From: Actinomadura coerulea
GTDB taxonomy: Bacteria; Actinomycetota; Actinomycetes; Streptosporangiales; Streptosporangiaceae
Assembly: GCF_014208105.1 (NCBI RefSeq)
Contig: NZ_JACHMQ010000001.1
Location: 868,001 to 932,000 of the forward strand
DNA: 64,000 nt
Direction of reading: 5' to 3'
Under the pieces are notes generated by a model. The model did no database searches. It saw only the letters and a list, made by a program, of their open reading frames with translations, and was not told where the DNA came from. The position numbers and the translations under genes were made by a program. Shown here piece after piece: positions 17,145 through 27,102 of this stretch (position 1 is its first letter; the number at the start of each line of letters is the position of its first letter).

Positions 17145-17639
17145 ATGAGCGATGAGACGGTCGAGATCGAGCGAGCGGCTCCCGGGGACGCCGGGGAGAT
17201 GATGACCGTGCAGCGGGCCGCCTACGTCGCGGAGGCCCAGCTGTACGGCGACCCGTTCATCCCCCCGCTGGTGGAGTCGGACGAGCAGCTGCGCAAGGTG
17301 CTGGCCGGCGACGCCGTGGTGCTGAAGGCGGTCATGGGCGGCCGCCTCGTCGGCGCCGTCCGCGCCCAGTTCAGCGACCGCACGTGCCTGGTCGGGCGGC
17401 TCGTCGTCGTCCCCGATCTGCAGCGCCGCGGCATCGGGCGGCGCCTGCTGACGGAGCTGGAGGGCCAGATCGCCGGGCGCGCCGACGCGTGCGTGCTGTT
17501 CACCGGGCACCTCAGCGAGGCGAACCTGCGCCTGTACCGGCGGCTCGGCTACGCCGAGACGCACCGGGAGCGCGTCGCCGCGCACCTCACCCTCGTGCAC
17601 ATGCGCAAGGCCCTCGTCCCCGCCGGATCCGCCCAGTAG
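17145..17639 (+). CDS. GNAT-family N-acetyltransferase
   Basis: 164 residues, a single GNAT domain. The acetyl-CoA loop is [15 protein letters not shown] (Q/R-x-x-G-x-G/A), and the C-terminal strand-helix reads [16 protein letters not shown], which is standard for the family. The N-terminus ([20 protein letters not shown]) is also typical. The acceptor substrate is unknown. It lies 13 bp upstream of coaE; a separate -10 box for coaE suggests each gene can be transcribed independently. Confidence 0.85.
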   Translation: MSDETVEIERAAPGDAGEMMTVQRAAYVAEAQLYGDPFIPPLVESDEQLRKVLAGDAVVLKAVMGGRLVGAVRAQFSDRTCLVGRLVVVPDLQRRGIGRRLLTELEGQIAGRADACVLFTGHLSEANLRLYRRLGYAETHRERVAAHLTLVHMRKALVPAGSAQ

Positions 17640-17648
17640 CCGCGCCGC

Positions 17649-17654
17649 TAGGGT
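17649..17654 (+). promoter_or_regulatory. -10 box (TAGGGT) of coaE
   Basis: TAGGGT is 7 nt upstream of GTG 17662, again consistent with leaderless transcription; it argues against the alternative GTG at 17653, which lies inside it. Confidence 0.5.
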
Positions 17655-17661
17655 GAGTCCC

Positions 17662-18258
17662 GTGCTGAAAGTGGGACTCACCGGCGGGATCGGTTCGGGC
17701 AAGAGCGAGGTTTCGAGGCGGCTGCGCGAGCACGGCGCCGTCGTCATCGACGCCGACAGGATCGCCCGCGAGGTGGTGGAGCCCGGCACCCCGGGCCTCG
17801 CCGCCGTGGTGGCGGAGTTCGGCCGGGACGTCCTGCTGCCGTCCGGCGCCCTCGACCGGGAGAAGGTCGGCCGCATCGTGTTCGCCGACCCGGACCGGCT
17901 CGCCGCCCTGAACGCGATCGTCCACCCGCTGGTGGGCGAGCGGATGCAGGAGCTGATGGACGCCGCCCCCGCGGACGCGGTCGTCGTCTACGACGTGCCC
18001 CTCCTGGCGGAGAACGGCCTGGCCGGCATGTACGACGAGGTCGTCGTCGTGGACGCCCCCGAGGAGACGCAGCTGGACCGCCTCGTCGCCCGCCGCGGCA
18101 TGACCGAGGAGGACGCCCGCGCCCGCATGGCCAACCAGGCGTCACGCGCCGACCGCCGCGCCGTCGCCACCCACGTCATCGACAACTCCGGCACCCTCGC
18201 CGACCTGAAGACCCAGATCGACGCCCTCTGGGCCTCCCTCACCCGCCGCGCCTCCTAG
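17662..18258 (+). CDS. coaE: Dephospho-CoA kinase
   Basis: 198 residues from GTG 17662; a GTG 9 nt upstream (17653) would add three residues but overlaps the -10 box TAGGGT (17649-17654), so 17662 with a leaderless mRNA is preferred. It catalyses the last step of coenzyme A synthesis, phosphorylating the ribose 3'-OH of dephospho-CoA. The P-loop is [25 protein letters not shown] and [12 protein letters not shown] are family hallmarks, and [23 protein letters not shown] closes the domain. Unlike mycobacterial CoaE it lacks a C-terminal UPF0157 extension. Its stop shares CTAG with the stop of the convergent TIR-NACHT gene. Confidence 0.95.
   Translation: MLKVGLTGGIGSGKSEVSRRLREHGAVVIDADRIAREVVEPGTPGLAAVVAEFGRDVLLPSGALDREKVGRIVFADPDRLAALNAIVHPLVGERMQELMDAAPADAVVVYDVPLLAENGLAGMYDEVVVVDAPEETQLDRLVARRGMTEEDARARMANQASRADRRAVATHVIDNSGTLADLKTQIDALWASLTRRAS
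18255..18258. other. CTAG shared by two convergent stop codons
   Basis: The palindrome CTAG supplies the coaE stop (TAG 18256-18258, + strand) and the TIR-NACHT stop (TAG read from 18257-18255, - strand). The convergent genes therefore overlap, with no room for a terminator between them. Confidence 0.9.
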
Positions 18259-21200
18259 AAGGGGGCGTCGAGGGGGAGGCGGTGGACCTCGGGGAGGTAG
18301 GCGTCGAGTTCGCCCGGCTCGAAGCGGCACATGCCCACGGCGTACCAGAACTCGGCGGTGGCGTTGCCCTCCCACTTGTAGCGGCCGTCGGGGGCCAGGG
18401 CGGCCCAGCCCTCGGCCAGGCCGAGGAGGGTGGCGCGGCGTTCGGGGGCGGTGCGGTCGGTGACGTCCCACAGGATGACGGCGCCGTCGTCGCCCGCGGT
18501 GGCGAGCAGGGAGCCGTCCGGGCTGAACGCGGCGGACCAGACGCGGCGGGTGTGGCCGGTGAGGGTGTGCAGCAGCCGCCCGTCGGACGGGTCCCAGAGG
18601 CGCACGACCAGGTCGTCGCCGGCGCTGGCGAGCATCTCCCCGGACGGGTGGAACGCGGTCGTCCACAGGCGCCCGGTGTGCTCGGTGAGGGTGTGCAGGA
18701 GATCGTCCGTGGACGGGTCCCAGAGGCGGACGGTCCCGTCGTTGCTCGCGCTGGCGAGCGTGTCCCCGGACGGTGAGAACGACACCTGGTACACGCGGTC
18801 GCCGTGGCCCCGCAGCGCGGCGGCGAGTTCGCCCGTGGCGGGGTCCCAGAGGCGGACGACGCCGTCGTCGCAGCCGGTGGCGACCAGGGCGCCGCCGGGC
18901 TGGAAGTCGATGGAGCGGACGCGGCCCCGGTGGTCGGCGAGGTTGACGGTCTCGCGGCCGGTCGTCCAGTACCAGAGGCGGACGGAGTCGTCGTCGTTGG
19001 CGGTGGCGAGGACGTCGCCGGACGGTGCGAACGCCTGCGCCCAGACGTGGTCGGTCTCGACGTTGAGTTCGCGTTCGAACGTGCCCGTGCCGGCCTGCCA
19101 CAGGTGGACGCCGCCGTCGTTGGTGGCGGTGGCGAGCTGGGAGTTGCCGGGGCTGAACACGGCGGAGGTGAGGTTGTCGGCGACGCCGCGCAGCTCGCGG
19201 ATCATCCGGCCGGAGCGCGGGTCCCAGAGCCGCACGAGGCCGTCGTTGCCGCTGGCGGCGAGCAGGCCGCCGTCGGGGCTGAACGCGACGCCGGTGACGC
19301 GGCGGCCGTGGCCGCGGAGCACGGCGCGGCACTGCCCGGTCTCGGCGTCCCACAGCCGGGCCGTGCCGTCGTTGCTGCTGGTGGCGAGCTGGGCGCCGTC
19401 CGGGCGGAACGCGAACGGCCACACGGCGCCGCGGTGCCCGGCGAGTTCGAGGCGCTGCCGGCCGGTGACCGGGTCCCACAGGCGGACGGACCCGGCGCTG
19501 TCGGCGGTGGCGAGGCGGCCGCCGTCCGGGCTGAAGCCGGCCTGGTAGATGCCCCCGCTGTGGCCGGTGAGGGCGCCGCGCTGCCGCCCGTCCTCCCAGA
19601 GGCGGACGGACCCGTCGGTGTCGCCGGTGACAAGGAGGCCCCCGTCGGGGTGGAACGCGATGGCGTAGACGCGGCCGGTGTGGCCGAGGAGTTCCTGGCG
19701 GATGTCGCCGGTGCGGATGTCCCAGAGCCGGACGACGCCCGCCTCGTCCCCGGCGGCGAGCAGGGAGCCGTCCGGGTGGAACACGGCGCGGAACACCGCG
19801 CCGTGGTGGCCGGCCAGCTCGCGGCGCAGCGCACCGGTGGCGAGGTCCCAGACGCGGAGCGTGCCGCCCGCGTCGCCGGTGACCATGAGCGAGCCGGCCG
19901 GGTCGAACACGGCGGTGTAGACGGGGGCGGTGTGCCCGGGCAGCTCGTGCAGGAGCAGGCCGGACACGGTGTCCCACACCCTGATGGTCCCGTCGGCGGC
20001 TCCGGCGGCGACGAGGTCGCCGCCGGAGGGGGAGCGGCCCCCGACCACCAGGGGCCACACGCCGTCGGGGTGGACGGCGAAGGTGTGCGTGGTGTGGCCG
20101 GTGGCGAGGTCCCACAGCCGGACGGAGCCGTCGGCGGACCCGCTCGCCAGGAGGCCCCCCGCGCCGTCGAAGGCGACCGCGTAGGCGCGGTCGGTGTGGC
20201 CCTGGAGGTTGCGCAGGGGCGTGCCGGTGACGGCGTCGCAGACCAGGACGCCTCCGTCCTCGCTGCCGATGGCGAGGACGGAGCCTCCGGGGCTGTAGGC
20301 GAGCGGCTGGGGGAGGCGGCTGGTCTGGAAATGGAAGCCGTAGGGGACGCCCACCGCGGCCGGCGCGACCTGGATGTCGATCGGGCGGCCCGGCGCGATG
20401 GCCGCCTCGCGCAGTTCGGGGGCGGCCGCGACGCGGTCGGGGAGCGCGGCGTCGACGAGGGCGGCGCGGGTCCAGCGGCTGCCCTCCACCGCGACGTCCC
20501 GCAGGTCGGCGCGGGCCAGGCGGGCCCGGGACAGGTCGGCGCCGCGCAGGTCGGCCCCCGTGAGGGTGGCCTCGTCCAGGCGCGCCCCGGCGAGGGAGGC
20601 GTCCCGCAGGACGGCGCGCGAGAGGTTCGCGCCCACGAGCTGGGCGTCGGTGAGGTCGGCGCCGGTGAGGTCGACCTCCTGGAGGTCGCGGTAGGACAGG
20701 TCCTCGCCCTGCAGCCGGGCGCCGCGCAGGTCGGTGTGCGCGGGGGTGCGCAGCCGCGTCGTGATGCGGATCGCGTTGGCGCGGGAGATGTCGTCGGCCT
20801 CGGGGTCGGCGAGCACCCGGGCCGTCCATTCCTGGCAGGCGCGCGTGTCGGCGAGGTCGCACAGGAAGTCGACGGCGAGCTGGGTCAGGGCGCGGCGGCC
20901 GAGGGCGGCCGGTGCCGCGCCCTCGGCGAACTCGTCCGCGATGTGCCGGGCGACGAGCCACTCCATGACGGACGTGTGGATGAAGCCGAACAGCCCTTCG
21001 GGGGTCCGCACGAGCAGGCTCCCGGCGCCGACGGCGTGGGTCACCTGGTGCGTCGACATCCGGCCCCCGGCGAGCCCGGTGAGGGCGTCGGCGACGTCGG
21101 CGAGCTCGGCGAGCCGCAGGAACTGCTCGTTGCCCTCCCACAGCCGCAGCGCGAGCGTGCCCACGGCCTGCCACATGTCGTCGGCCTCCAGCCCGGACGG

Positions 21201-24119
21201 GCCTCCCGCGCCGCCGACCCGCTCGGCCTCGTACGCGAGCCAGGACGACAGGATCTCCTGGTAGAGGTCGGCGGGGCTGACGGCGCGGCGCGCCCGCGCC
21301 ACCGCGCGCAGCCGCTCCTCGGGCAGGTCGGCGATGAACGACAGCATCCGCGGGTTGGACGTCAGCGCCAGCAGCTCCTCGATCCCGGCGAGCAGGCTCA
21401 GCCGGTCCTCGGCCGCGTCCTCGTCGCCGTACCGGTTCACCAGGTACGAGCGGACCTGCGGGGGCGTGAACTCCTCCAGGGAGAGGACGCGCCGGTGCGG
21501 CAGCACGCCGACCTTCTCGCCGAGGGCGGTCAGCACCTGCGCCTGCGACTTGAAGTGCTGCGTCCGGCTCGCCACCACGATCTTCGCCTTGTCCTGGGCG
21601 GCTTGGAGCAGCGTGTCGAGGTGGTCGGCGGCCCGGTCGTAGGTCATCCGCGTGACCAGCTCGTCGAACCCGTCGAAGAGCAGGACGATGCGGCCCTGGC
21701 GGAGCATGTAGTGGAACGCCTTGAGGTCGATGAGCTCCTCGCCGTGGTTGGCCAGGTGCGCGGCGACCAGGCCGTCCACCGAGTGCGCCTTGTCGAGCGC
21801 CCGCAGCTCGATGAGGATCGGGACGACGTGCGGCAGCTCCTGCGGGATGCGGCGGGCCAGCTCCCGCAGCGCGAAGGTCTTGCCGCGGCCGAAGTCGCCG
21901 AGCAGCAGCAGGAACCGCCCGTGGTCGGCGGCCAGCAGCCGCAGCATCTCGCCGACGACGTCGTCGTGGACGTCCGCGCCCGGCCGCCGCCCGTCGCCGG
22001 AGCCGCTCTCCGGGAGGAACCGGTCGAGCTCCCGGTAGCGCTGGGGGACGTACAGGGACGGCGGGTAGAGCCCGCCGGCGGACAGCCGCCCCGTCTGGGC
22101 CGCCACGTACTCCGACAGGTCGACCAGGCCCTGGAACTCGGTGAGGCTGCGCACCCGGATGCCGCGGCGCAGCGCGTCGTCGCGCACCGACCGCGCCGGG
22201 GCCGGCCCCAGGTACACCAGTTCGGAGCCGTGGTCGGTGCCGTCGGCGTGGACGTGCCGGACGAACGCGTCCACGTCAGCCTCGGTCACCTGCCCCACGT
22301 GGGCGCCGATGCGGTACTGGCGGACGAAGCCGTCCTCAAGGTGGGTGAGCAGCAGGTGCGGCGGGTCGGCGCGGCCGTCCTCGCGCGCGGGCGGGACGAC
22401 GCGCCGGATCGTGGCGCGCTCGAACCGCGTCTCGCACGCCTCCGTCAGGCGGTCCAGCAGGCGCCCCGTGGGGTCGGGGACGGGGTCGGCGGTGCCGTCC
22501 CCGCCGGGGCCGAGTTCCGGGGACGGAGGGGCCGGAGGGGTCTGCGCGAGGGCAGGCGGGAACGTTCCGCCCACGGCCGTCCAGGACCGTTCGAGGCGTT
22601 CCGGGCCGCGCCTGGCGGCGTCCTCGGGGATCCAGCGCTCCAGCCCGTCCCCGCGCACGACGACGAGCTGGTGCCGGCCGGGACCGAGCGCCGGGACGCA
22701 GGGGACGTCGCCGCCGGCCAGTACGGGGACGGCGCCGTAGTCCGACTCGGTCCCCTGGAAGAACACGTTGATGTGGGCGGCGAGGAGCGTCTCCACCGTC
22801 TCGGGGTCGCGCATGGCGCCGGGCTCGCCCGCGATGGGCGTGTGCTCGACGGCGCCGAGGCGCAGCCAGCCCTCGTCCTCGAAGTGCCGCAGCCGCTGGT
22901 TGAACCAGGCGGCCTGCGCCTGGCCGACGCGCCCGTAGCGGTCCTCCTCCCGGTGGGACTGCGGCAGCGTCGAGTTGAGCCCGGCCACCACGACCTTCAG
23001 GTCGGGGACGGGGAACAGCGTCCACGGCTGGGCGCTGTCGAAGACGAGCGCGTCGATGCCCTGGTAGAACTCCTTGAACAGGCCCGCGTAGTGCCGCCAT
23101 TTGGGCCAGTAGGGCGGCTGCGGCTCGATGTCGTCGGCCTCGCAGCTGGAGAAGTAGGCCTGGCAGGCCGCGCGGGTGACGTCGTGGGTGCCGGGCACCA
23201 CGACGACGCGCTGCGCCTCCAGGCCCAGGAGCGCGCGCAGGCTCGTCAGGAACGACAGCGCCTCGGCGAACTCCTTGCGGCTGCCCGAGTGGGTGATGTT
23301 CCCGGTGACGACGAGCAGGTCGGGGCGCGGCACGCCGGCGTCGGCCAGCCGGGTCACGTCGCTCCAGATCCGGTCCTGCAGCTCCACCGCGGTCGTCGGC
23401 TCGCCGGGCTCGGCCAGCGTCCGCCCGAACCGGGGGCCGGAGACGTGCAGGACGGTGAGGTGCTCGCGCGGCTCGTGCCCGGCGTCCGCCGCGGGGAACG
23501 CCGGCGCGGCGACGGGCGCCCGCCGGGCGGGCCGCTCTCCGGCGGGCCCCGGCCTGCCGCTCCCGCCTCCGGGCCCGTCAGCCTCCTCCAGACGCCCTAT
23601 CAGCGGTTCCCGGCCACCGGGAAGCGGCCCGGGGCGGTTCTGCCCCGCTCCGGGGAAGCCAGGGCCGTCGAGGGGGCGCGCGTGTCCGGCGAGGGCCTCC
23701 TGGATGCGGCGCATCAGCAGCCGCCGCGCGTCGTCCGGGTCGTCCACCCCGACCAGGTCCACGTAGGTGATCGTGGAGAGCAGGCCGTCGATCGGGCAGT
23801 CCTCGATGCGGACGGTGACCAGCTTGCGCGCCGGGTCGTCCGGGTCGGCACGCAGCGCCGCCATCCACTCCAGCCGCCCGTAACGCGAGCGCAGGTAGTT
23901 GCGCGACAGCACCGCCACCACCACCTTGGCCTCCGACAGGCCCCGGTCCATGTAGTCGATGAAGTTGGTCCCGGGCACGAAGTCCCACGCCTGCATCATC
24001 GTGCGGTGCCCGGCGGCCTCCAGCTGCCAGGCGATCCAGGACGCCCACCGTTCGTCGGCCGGCGAGTAGCTGATGAAGAAGTCGGTCGGGCGCTCCTGGG
24101 GGTGGCCGGGGGTCGTCAT
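18255..24119 (-). CDS. TIR - degenerate phosphoesterase - NACHT - pentapeptide - WD40 protein
   Basis: 1954 residues. (1) TIR domain, ~10-145: [20 protein letters not shown], with the candidate catalytic Glu in RLEW (~84). (2) A calcineurin-like phosphoesterase relic, ~218-470, in which the metal motifs are altered: [28 protein letters not shown]. (3) A middle domain, ~550-675, of unclear type, perhaps nuclease-like. (4) NACHT ATPase: P-loop GDFGRGKT (~740), Walker [11 protein letters not shown] (~810). (5) Pentapeptide repeats, ~1128-1210 ([19 protein letters not shown]). (6) About 15 WD40 repeats, ~1270-1940. This is a STAND architecture: a WD40 sensor, a NACHT switch and a TIR effector that in known relatives degrades NAD+. 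A role in phage defence or programmed cell death is inference. The ATG at 24117-24119 places TIR at residue 10. Confidence 0.9.
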   Translation of the reverse strand: MTTPGHPQERPTDFFISYSPADERWASWIAWQLEAAGHRTMMQAWDFVPGTNFIDYMDRGLSEAKVVVAVLSRNYLRSRYGRLEWMAALRADPDDPARKLVTVRIEDCPIDGLLSTITYVDLVGVDDPDDARRLLMRRIQEALAGHARPLDGPGFPGAGQNRPGPLPGGREPLIGRLEEADGPGGGSGRPGPAGERPARRAPVAAPAFPAADAGHEPREHLTVLHVSGPRFGRTLAEPGEPTTAVELQDRIWSDVTRLADAGVPRPDLLVVTGNITHSGSRKEFAEALSFLTSLRALLGLEAQRVVVVPGTHDVTRAACQAYFSSCEADDIEPQPPYWPKWRHYAGLFKEFYQGIDALVFDSAQPWTLFPVPDLKVVVAGLNSTLPQSHREEDRYGRVGQAQAAWFNQRLRHFEDEGWLRLGAVEHTPIAGEPGAMRDPETVETLLAAHINVFFQGTESDYGAVPVLAGGDVPCVPALGPGRHQLVVVRGDGLERWIPEDAARRGPERLERSWTAVGGTFPPALAQTPPAPPSPELGPGGDGTADPVPDPTGRLLDRLTEACETRFERATIRRVVPPAREDGRADPPHLLLTHLEDGFVRQYRIGAHVGQVTEADVDAFVRHVHADGTDHGSELVYLGPAPARSVRDDALRRGIRVRSLTEFQGLVDLSEYVAAQTGRLSAGGLYPPSLYVPQRYRELDRFLPESGSGDGRRPGADVHDDVVGEMLRLLAADHGRFLLLLGDFGRGKTFALRELARRIPQELPHVVPILIELRALDKAHSVDGLVAAHLANHGEELIDLKAFHYMLRQGRIVLLFDGFDELVTRMTYDRAADHLDTLLQAAQDKAKIVVASRTQHFKSQAQVLTALGEKVGVLPHRRVLSLEEFTPPQVRSYLVNRYGDEDAAEDRLSLLAGIEELLALTSNPRMLSFIADLPEERLRAVARARRAVSPADLYQEILSSWLAYEAERVGGAGGPSGLEADDMWQAVGTLALRLWEGNEQFLRLAELADVADALTGLAGGRMSTHQVTHAVGAGSLLVRTPEGLFGFIHTSVMEWLVARHIADEFAEGAAPAALGRRALTQLAVDFLCDLADTRACQEWTARVLADPEADDISRANAIRITTRLRTPAHTDLRGARLQGEDLSYRDLQEVDLTGADLTDAQLVGANLSRAVLRDASLAGARLDEATLTGADLRGADLSRARLARADLRDVAVEGSRWTRAALVDAALPDRVAAAPELREAAIAPGRPIDIQVAPAAVGVPYGFHFQTSRLPQPLAYSPGGSVLAIGSEDGGVLVCDAVTGTPLRNLQGHTDRAYAVAFDGAGGLLASGSADGSVRLWDLATGHTTHTFAVHPDGVWPLVVGGRSPSGGDLVAAGAADGTIRVWDTVSGLLLHELPGHTAPVYTAVFDPAGSLMVTGDAGGTLRVWDLATGALRRELAGHHGAVFRAVFHPDGSLLAAGDEAGVVRLWDIRTGDIRQELLGHTGRVYAIAFHPDGGLLVTGDTDGSVRLWEDGRQRGALTGHSGGIYQAGFSPDGGRLATADSAGSVRLWDPVTGRQRLELAGHRGAVWPFAFRPDGAQLATSSNDGTARLWDAETGQCRAVLRGHGRRVTGVAFSPDGGLLAASGNDGLVRLWDPRSGRMIRELRGVADNLTSAVFSPGNSQLATATNDGGVHLWQAGTGTFERELNVETDHVWAQAFAPSGDVLATANDDDSVRLWYWTTGRETVNLADHRGRVRSIDFQPGGALVATGCDDGVVRLWDPATGELAAALRGHGDRVYQVSFSPSGDTLASASNDGTVRLWDPSTDDLLHTLTEHTGRLWTTAFHPSGEMLASAGDDLVVRLWDPSDGRLLHTLTGHTRRVWSAAFSPDGSLLATAGDDGAVILWDVTDRTAPERRATLLGLAEGWAALAPDGRYKWEGNATAEFWYAVGMCRFEPGELDAYLPEVHRLPLDAPF

Positions 24120-24177
24120 GGCGCCAGTATCGCGCGGAGCGCGGCCGCGACGCAGGGCCTCGGCCGCCTGTGGAATC

Positions 24178-25413
24178 ATGACGCGCGTGCCGCCCCCTCC
24201 GACCGAGGCCCTGCGCCGTGCCGCCGGCTCCTTGGGCGTTCTCGACTGGATCCGCATCGCCGTCCTGGGGCTCGGCGCGGTGTTCGTCGCCACCGGTCTG
24301 CTGCCCGCCGACACGGCCCGCTCCAGCGTCGGGCGGATCGCGCCTCTGCTGCTCTTCCTGTTCAGCGTCATCATCCTCGCGGAGCTGACCAAGGAGGCGG
24401 GGGTCTTCGACGCGATCGCGCAGCGGATGGCCCAGGCCGGACGCGGCAACTACGCCGCGCTGTTCCTGCTGTGCGTGGCGTTCGCGTCGCTCACCACCGT
24501 CTTCCTCAACCTGGACACGACCGCGGTACTGCTGACCCCCGTCATGCTGGCTCTGGCGGCTCGCGCGCGGATCGCGACCCTTCCACTGGCCATGACGACG
24601 GTGTGGCTGGCCAACACCGCGAGCCTGCTCCTCCCGGTGTCCAACCTGACCAACCTGCTCGCCGCCGACCGCGTGGCGCTGGAGACCCGGGCGTTCGCTG
24701 CGCGCATGTGGGTGCCGCAGTTGGCGGTCCTGGCCGTGACCATGGTGCTGCTGTGGGTCTTCTACTGGCGGCGGCGGATGCGCGGGGAGGAGACCTACGA
24801 CCCGCCCGCTCCGGTGCCCGTCCAGGACTGGGTGCTGTTCTCCGCCACCGGCGCCGCGTGCCTGCTGTTCATCGGGGCGATCCTCGCCGGCGTGCACACC
24901 GGGATCCAGCTGGGCGTCGCCGCGACCGTCGCCGCCGTCGTGGCCGTGGCCGCCTTCGCCGTGCGCGACCGGTCGGTGCTGCGTCCCGCGCTCATCCCCT
25001 GGCAGCTGATGGTGTTCGTCACCGGGCTGTTCCTCGTCGTCCCCACCCTGGAACGGTTCGGGCTGGCCGACGCCATGCGCGCACTGATCGGCGACGACGG
25101 CGGCACGGCCGGGGCGGTGCGGGCGGCGTTCTCGGGGGCGGGGCTGTCGAACGTCCTCAACAACCTCCCCGCCTACGTCGCCGGGGAATCGGCCGTGCCG
25201 GCCTCCAACCAGGACCAGCTGCTCTCACTGCTCGTCGGGACGAACGTGGGGCCTGTCATCACGCCCTGGGGGTCGCTGGCCACGCTCCTGTGGTTCGAGT
25301 GGTGCCGGCGATGGGACGTGCGCGTCCCGATGCGCACGTTCGTCCTGGCGGGGACGGTTCTGGCCGTGACCGGCTCGGCCGCCGCCGTCGGAGCCCTCCT
25401 GCTGACCGGCTGA
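24178..25413 (+). CDS. SLC13/ArsB-type ion transporter
   Basis: 411 residues, about eleven membrane segments, from ATG 24178 (GTG 24187 possible). Typical features of the citrate/arsenite ion-transporter superfamily are LFLFSVIILAELTKEAGVFD, LTTVFLNLDTTAVLLTPVML with the conserved N-x-D-T-T turn, ANTASLLLPVSNLTNLL, and in the second half GLSNVLNNLPAYVAGE plus NVGPVITPWGSLATLLW. Such proteins carry arsenite, dicarboxylates or other anions with ions; the substrate is not clear here. It is divergent from the TIR-NACHT gene with 58 bp between starts, so promoters overlap; whether the two are functionally linked is unknown. No ArsR-type gene is adjacent. Confidence 0.85.
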   Translation: MTRVPPPPTEALRRAAGSLGVLDWIRIAVLGLGAVFVATGLLPADTARSSVGRIAPLLLFLFSVIILAELTKEAGVFDAIAQRMAQAGRGNYAALFLLCVAFASLTTVFLNLDTTAVLLTPVMLALAARARIATLPLAMTTVWLANTASLLLPVSNLTNLLAADRVALETRAFAARMWVPQLAVLAVTMVLLWVFYWRRRMRGEETYDPPAPVPVQDWVLFSATGAACLLFIGAILAGVHTGIQLGVAATVAAVVAVAAFAVRDRSVLRPALIPWQLMVFVTGLFLVVPTLERFGLADAMRALIGDDGGTAGAVRAAFSGAGLSNVLNNLPAYVAGESAVPASNQDQLLSLLVGTNVGPVITPWGSLATLLWFEWCRRWDVRVPMRTFVLAGTVLAVTGSAAAVGALLLTG

Positions 25414-25431
25414 GCCTCCCGTGCAGAGGGC

Positions 25432-26316
25432 TCAGCGGGCGAAAGAGGCGCGCCCGTCCCGCGGGTCGATCTTCGCCGTGGTCTCCAGCAGCCGGTCGAG
25501 CAGTTCCGGACGCGCCGCCACGAACCCCAGCTCGGACGCCGGGCGGTCGATGCCCAGCTCGTACGGGGCGCCGTCCAGGCGGCGCAACTCAGCACCCGCC
25601 TCGGCCGCCACCAGCATCCCGGCGGGCAGGTCCACGATCTCGGGCAGGTAGCCGACGATGCCGTCGATGTCGCCGCGCGCCAGCATCGTCCACGCCACCA
25701 GCGGCGCCCACAGTTGCAGCATGCGCGCGCAACGCAGCTCCAGGGCCGAGCGCATGGCGAACGCCACCGGATCGCCCGCACCGACCTGGTGGCCCTGCGT
25801 CCAGGCCAGCAGCGGGTTCCGCTCCCGCCCCGGCCGGGGGTGGTCGGCCAGCGTCAGGGGACTCCCGTCCGGGCCGAGGGCGCCCCGCCCCCGCACCGCC
25901 GACCACGTCCGGCCGCTCACCGGATCGTGCACGACGCCCAAGACCGGCTCGGCGCGCGCGCACAGCGCGAGCCCGACCGCGTACACCGGCATGCCGATCG
26001 CCACGTTGTTGGTGCCGTCCAGCGGGTCGACCAGCCAGACCATGTCCTCGCCGGGCGCGCCGTCGAGGATCCCGGACTCCTCGGCGATGATCCTGTGCCC
26101 CGGGTACGCGGCCCGCAGCCGCCCGACGATCAGGTCCTCGGCGGCGGTGTCCAGCTCGGTCACCACGTCCCCGCCCGCGCCCTTCGGCCGCACTCCGAGG
26201 GGGCCGTCCACACGGGCGCTGAGCAGCGCGCCCGCCGCCTCCGCCGCCCCCACCGCCACGCGGCGGGCCTCGGAGAGATCGACCGGAAGGGCCGCTGACG
26301 GGGTCGTGGGTCTCAT
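25432..26316 (-). CDS. Inositol monophosphatase family phosphatase
   Basis: 294 residues. Metal-binding motifs of the family are present: EES (within IIAEESGIL), WLVDPLDGTNN, and the C-terminal D-x-PAG (EIVDLPAGMLVAAEAG). The WVDPLDGT box identifies the Li-sensitive Mg-dependent phosphatase superfamily, which acts on inositol phosphates, histidinol phosphate or 3'-phosphoadenosine compounds. The exact substrate cannot be assigned. GGAGAG precedes the ATG. It is the second gene of a leftward pair, 30 bp after the cupin-like gene, and the pairing suggests a shared pathway. It converges on the transporter gene, 18 bp away. Confidence 0.85.
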   Translation of the reverse strand: MRPTTPSAALPVDLSEARRVAVGAAEAAGALLSARVDGPLGVRPKGAGGDVVTELDTAAEDLIVGRLRAAYPGHRIIAEESGILDGAPGEDMVWLVDPLDGTNNVAIGMPVYAVGLALCARAEPVLGVVHDPVSGRTWSAVRGRGALGPDGSPLTLADHPRPGRERNPLLAWTQGHQVGAGDPVAFAMRSALELRCARMLQLWAPLVAWTMLARGDIDGIVGYLPEIVDLPAGMLVAAEAGAELRRLDGAPYELGIDRPASELGFVAARPELLDRLLETTAKIDPRDGRASFAR

Positions 26317-26346
26317 CGGGCCTCTCCAGGGGGATCCGGCGTCCGG

Positions 26347-27027
26347 CTACCGGCGCGGTGAGCAGTGGGCGGCGGCGATCCTGCGGGCCGAGCGCCGCAG
26401 GGCCCGCAGGGTGTCGGCGTGGTCGGAACGCGAGCGGCGCACCTTGTGGCTGGGGACGTCCAGAGGGCCGAGGGACAGGTCGCCCCCGCCCGGCGTCTGC
26501 CGGCCCAGGGCGACCGTGGCGGCGTCCAGGCCGTCCTCTATGAGCGTGCTGTGGAAGACACCGGCGGGCAGGGTGTAGGACTCCCCGGTCCGGTGCGTGC
26601 TGGACTTGGCCGGGGCGCAGTGGACGGCCCGCCCGGTCGCCCTCAGCTCGTCCAGGTCGCCCCGGCTCACGACCTCGAAGACCTGGTGCGTCCCCGTGGC
26701 GGCGGCCTCGCTGACGTCCATCCGCACGTTCCGGACCGTCCCGTACAGGACGAAGCTGAGCAGCTCCCAGCTGTGGCAGTGGACCGGCGACGTGGTGGAC
26801 GGCGCCGGGCGCACCTCCGGCGTCCAGATGTGCAGGCACACCCCGAGGTCGCTGCTGCGCTCCAGGGGAAGGCACAGAAAGCCCAGCGGATGCCGTACCG
26901 CGGGCACGGAGGAGCGGCCCGCCGCCGCCTCCTCCAGGACTCCGCCGAGGATCCGCCCCGCCCACGGCGGCAGCGTCCGCGCCGCGGTACCGGCGCGGAT
27001 CTCCTCGCGGATCTCCTCGTACTTCAC
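26347..27027 (-). CDS. Cupin-like protein of unknown function
   Basis: 226 residues from GTG 27025-27027. No family name can be assigned with confidence. The core looks like a cysteine-dioxygenase or cupin barrel: SPVHCHSWELLSFVLYGTVRN gives an H-x-H plus Glu pattern, and YTLPAGVFHSTLIEDGLDAATV supplies a later His. A metal-dependent dioxygenase or sugar-binding role would fit, but the spacing is unusual. The C-terminus is Arg/Ser/His-rich. It is cotranscribed with the inositol-phosphatase-like gene downstream and preceded by the membrane-anchored unknown gene 75 bp away on the same strand. Confidence 0.7.
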   Translation of the reverse strand: MKYEEIREEIRAGTAARTLPPWAGRILGGVLEEAAAGRSSVPAVRHPLGFLCLPLERSSDLGVCLHIWTPEVRPAPSTTSPVHCHSWELLSFVLYGTVRNVRMDVSEAAATGTHQVFEVVSRGDLDELRATGRAVHCAPAKSSTHRTGESYTLPAGVFHSTLIEDGLDAATVALGRQTPGGGDLSLGPLDVPSHKVRRSRSDHADTLRALRRSARRIAAAHCSPRR

Positions 27028-27102
27028 TCCGGCGGCCTCACCTTCGCCGACACCCTTCTTCCCCAGCCCCGTCTTCCGGGCCCCGCCCCATCGCGTCCGG
27101 GG

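Noticed and set aside
13146..17876. Very long leftward open frame (about 1570 codons) opposite rpsA, the EEP protein and GNAT
   Set aside because: Shadow frame typical of >70% GC coding DNA; composition is low-complexity Arg/Gly/Asp/Ala and no domain is recognisable, while the opposite strand has well-defined genes.
18804..26090. Huge rightward open frame opposite the TIR-NACHT gene
   Set aside because: Same high-GC artefact; it reads through WD40 coding sequence in antisense and has no domain signature.
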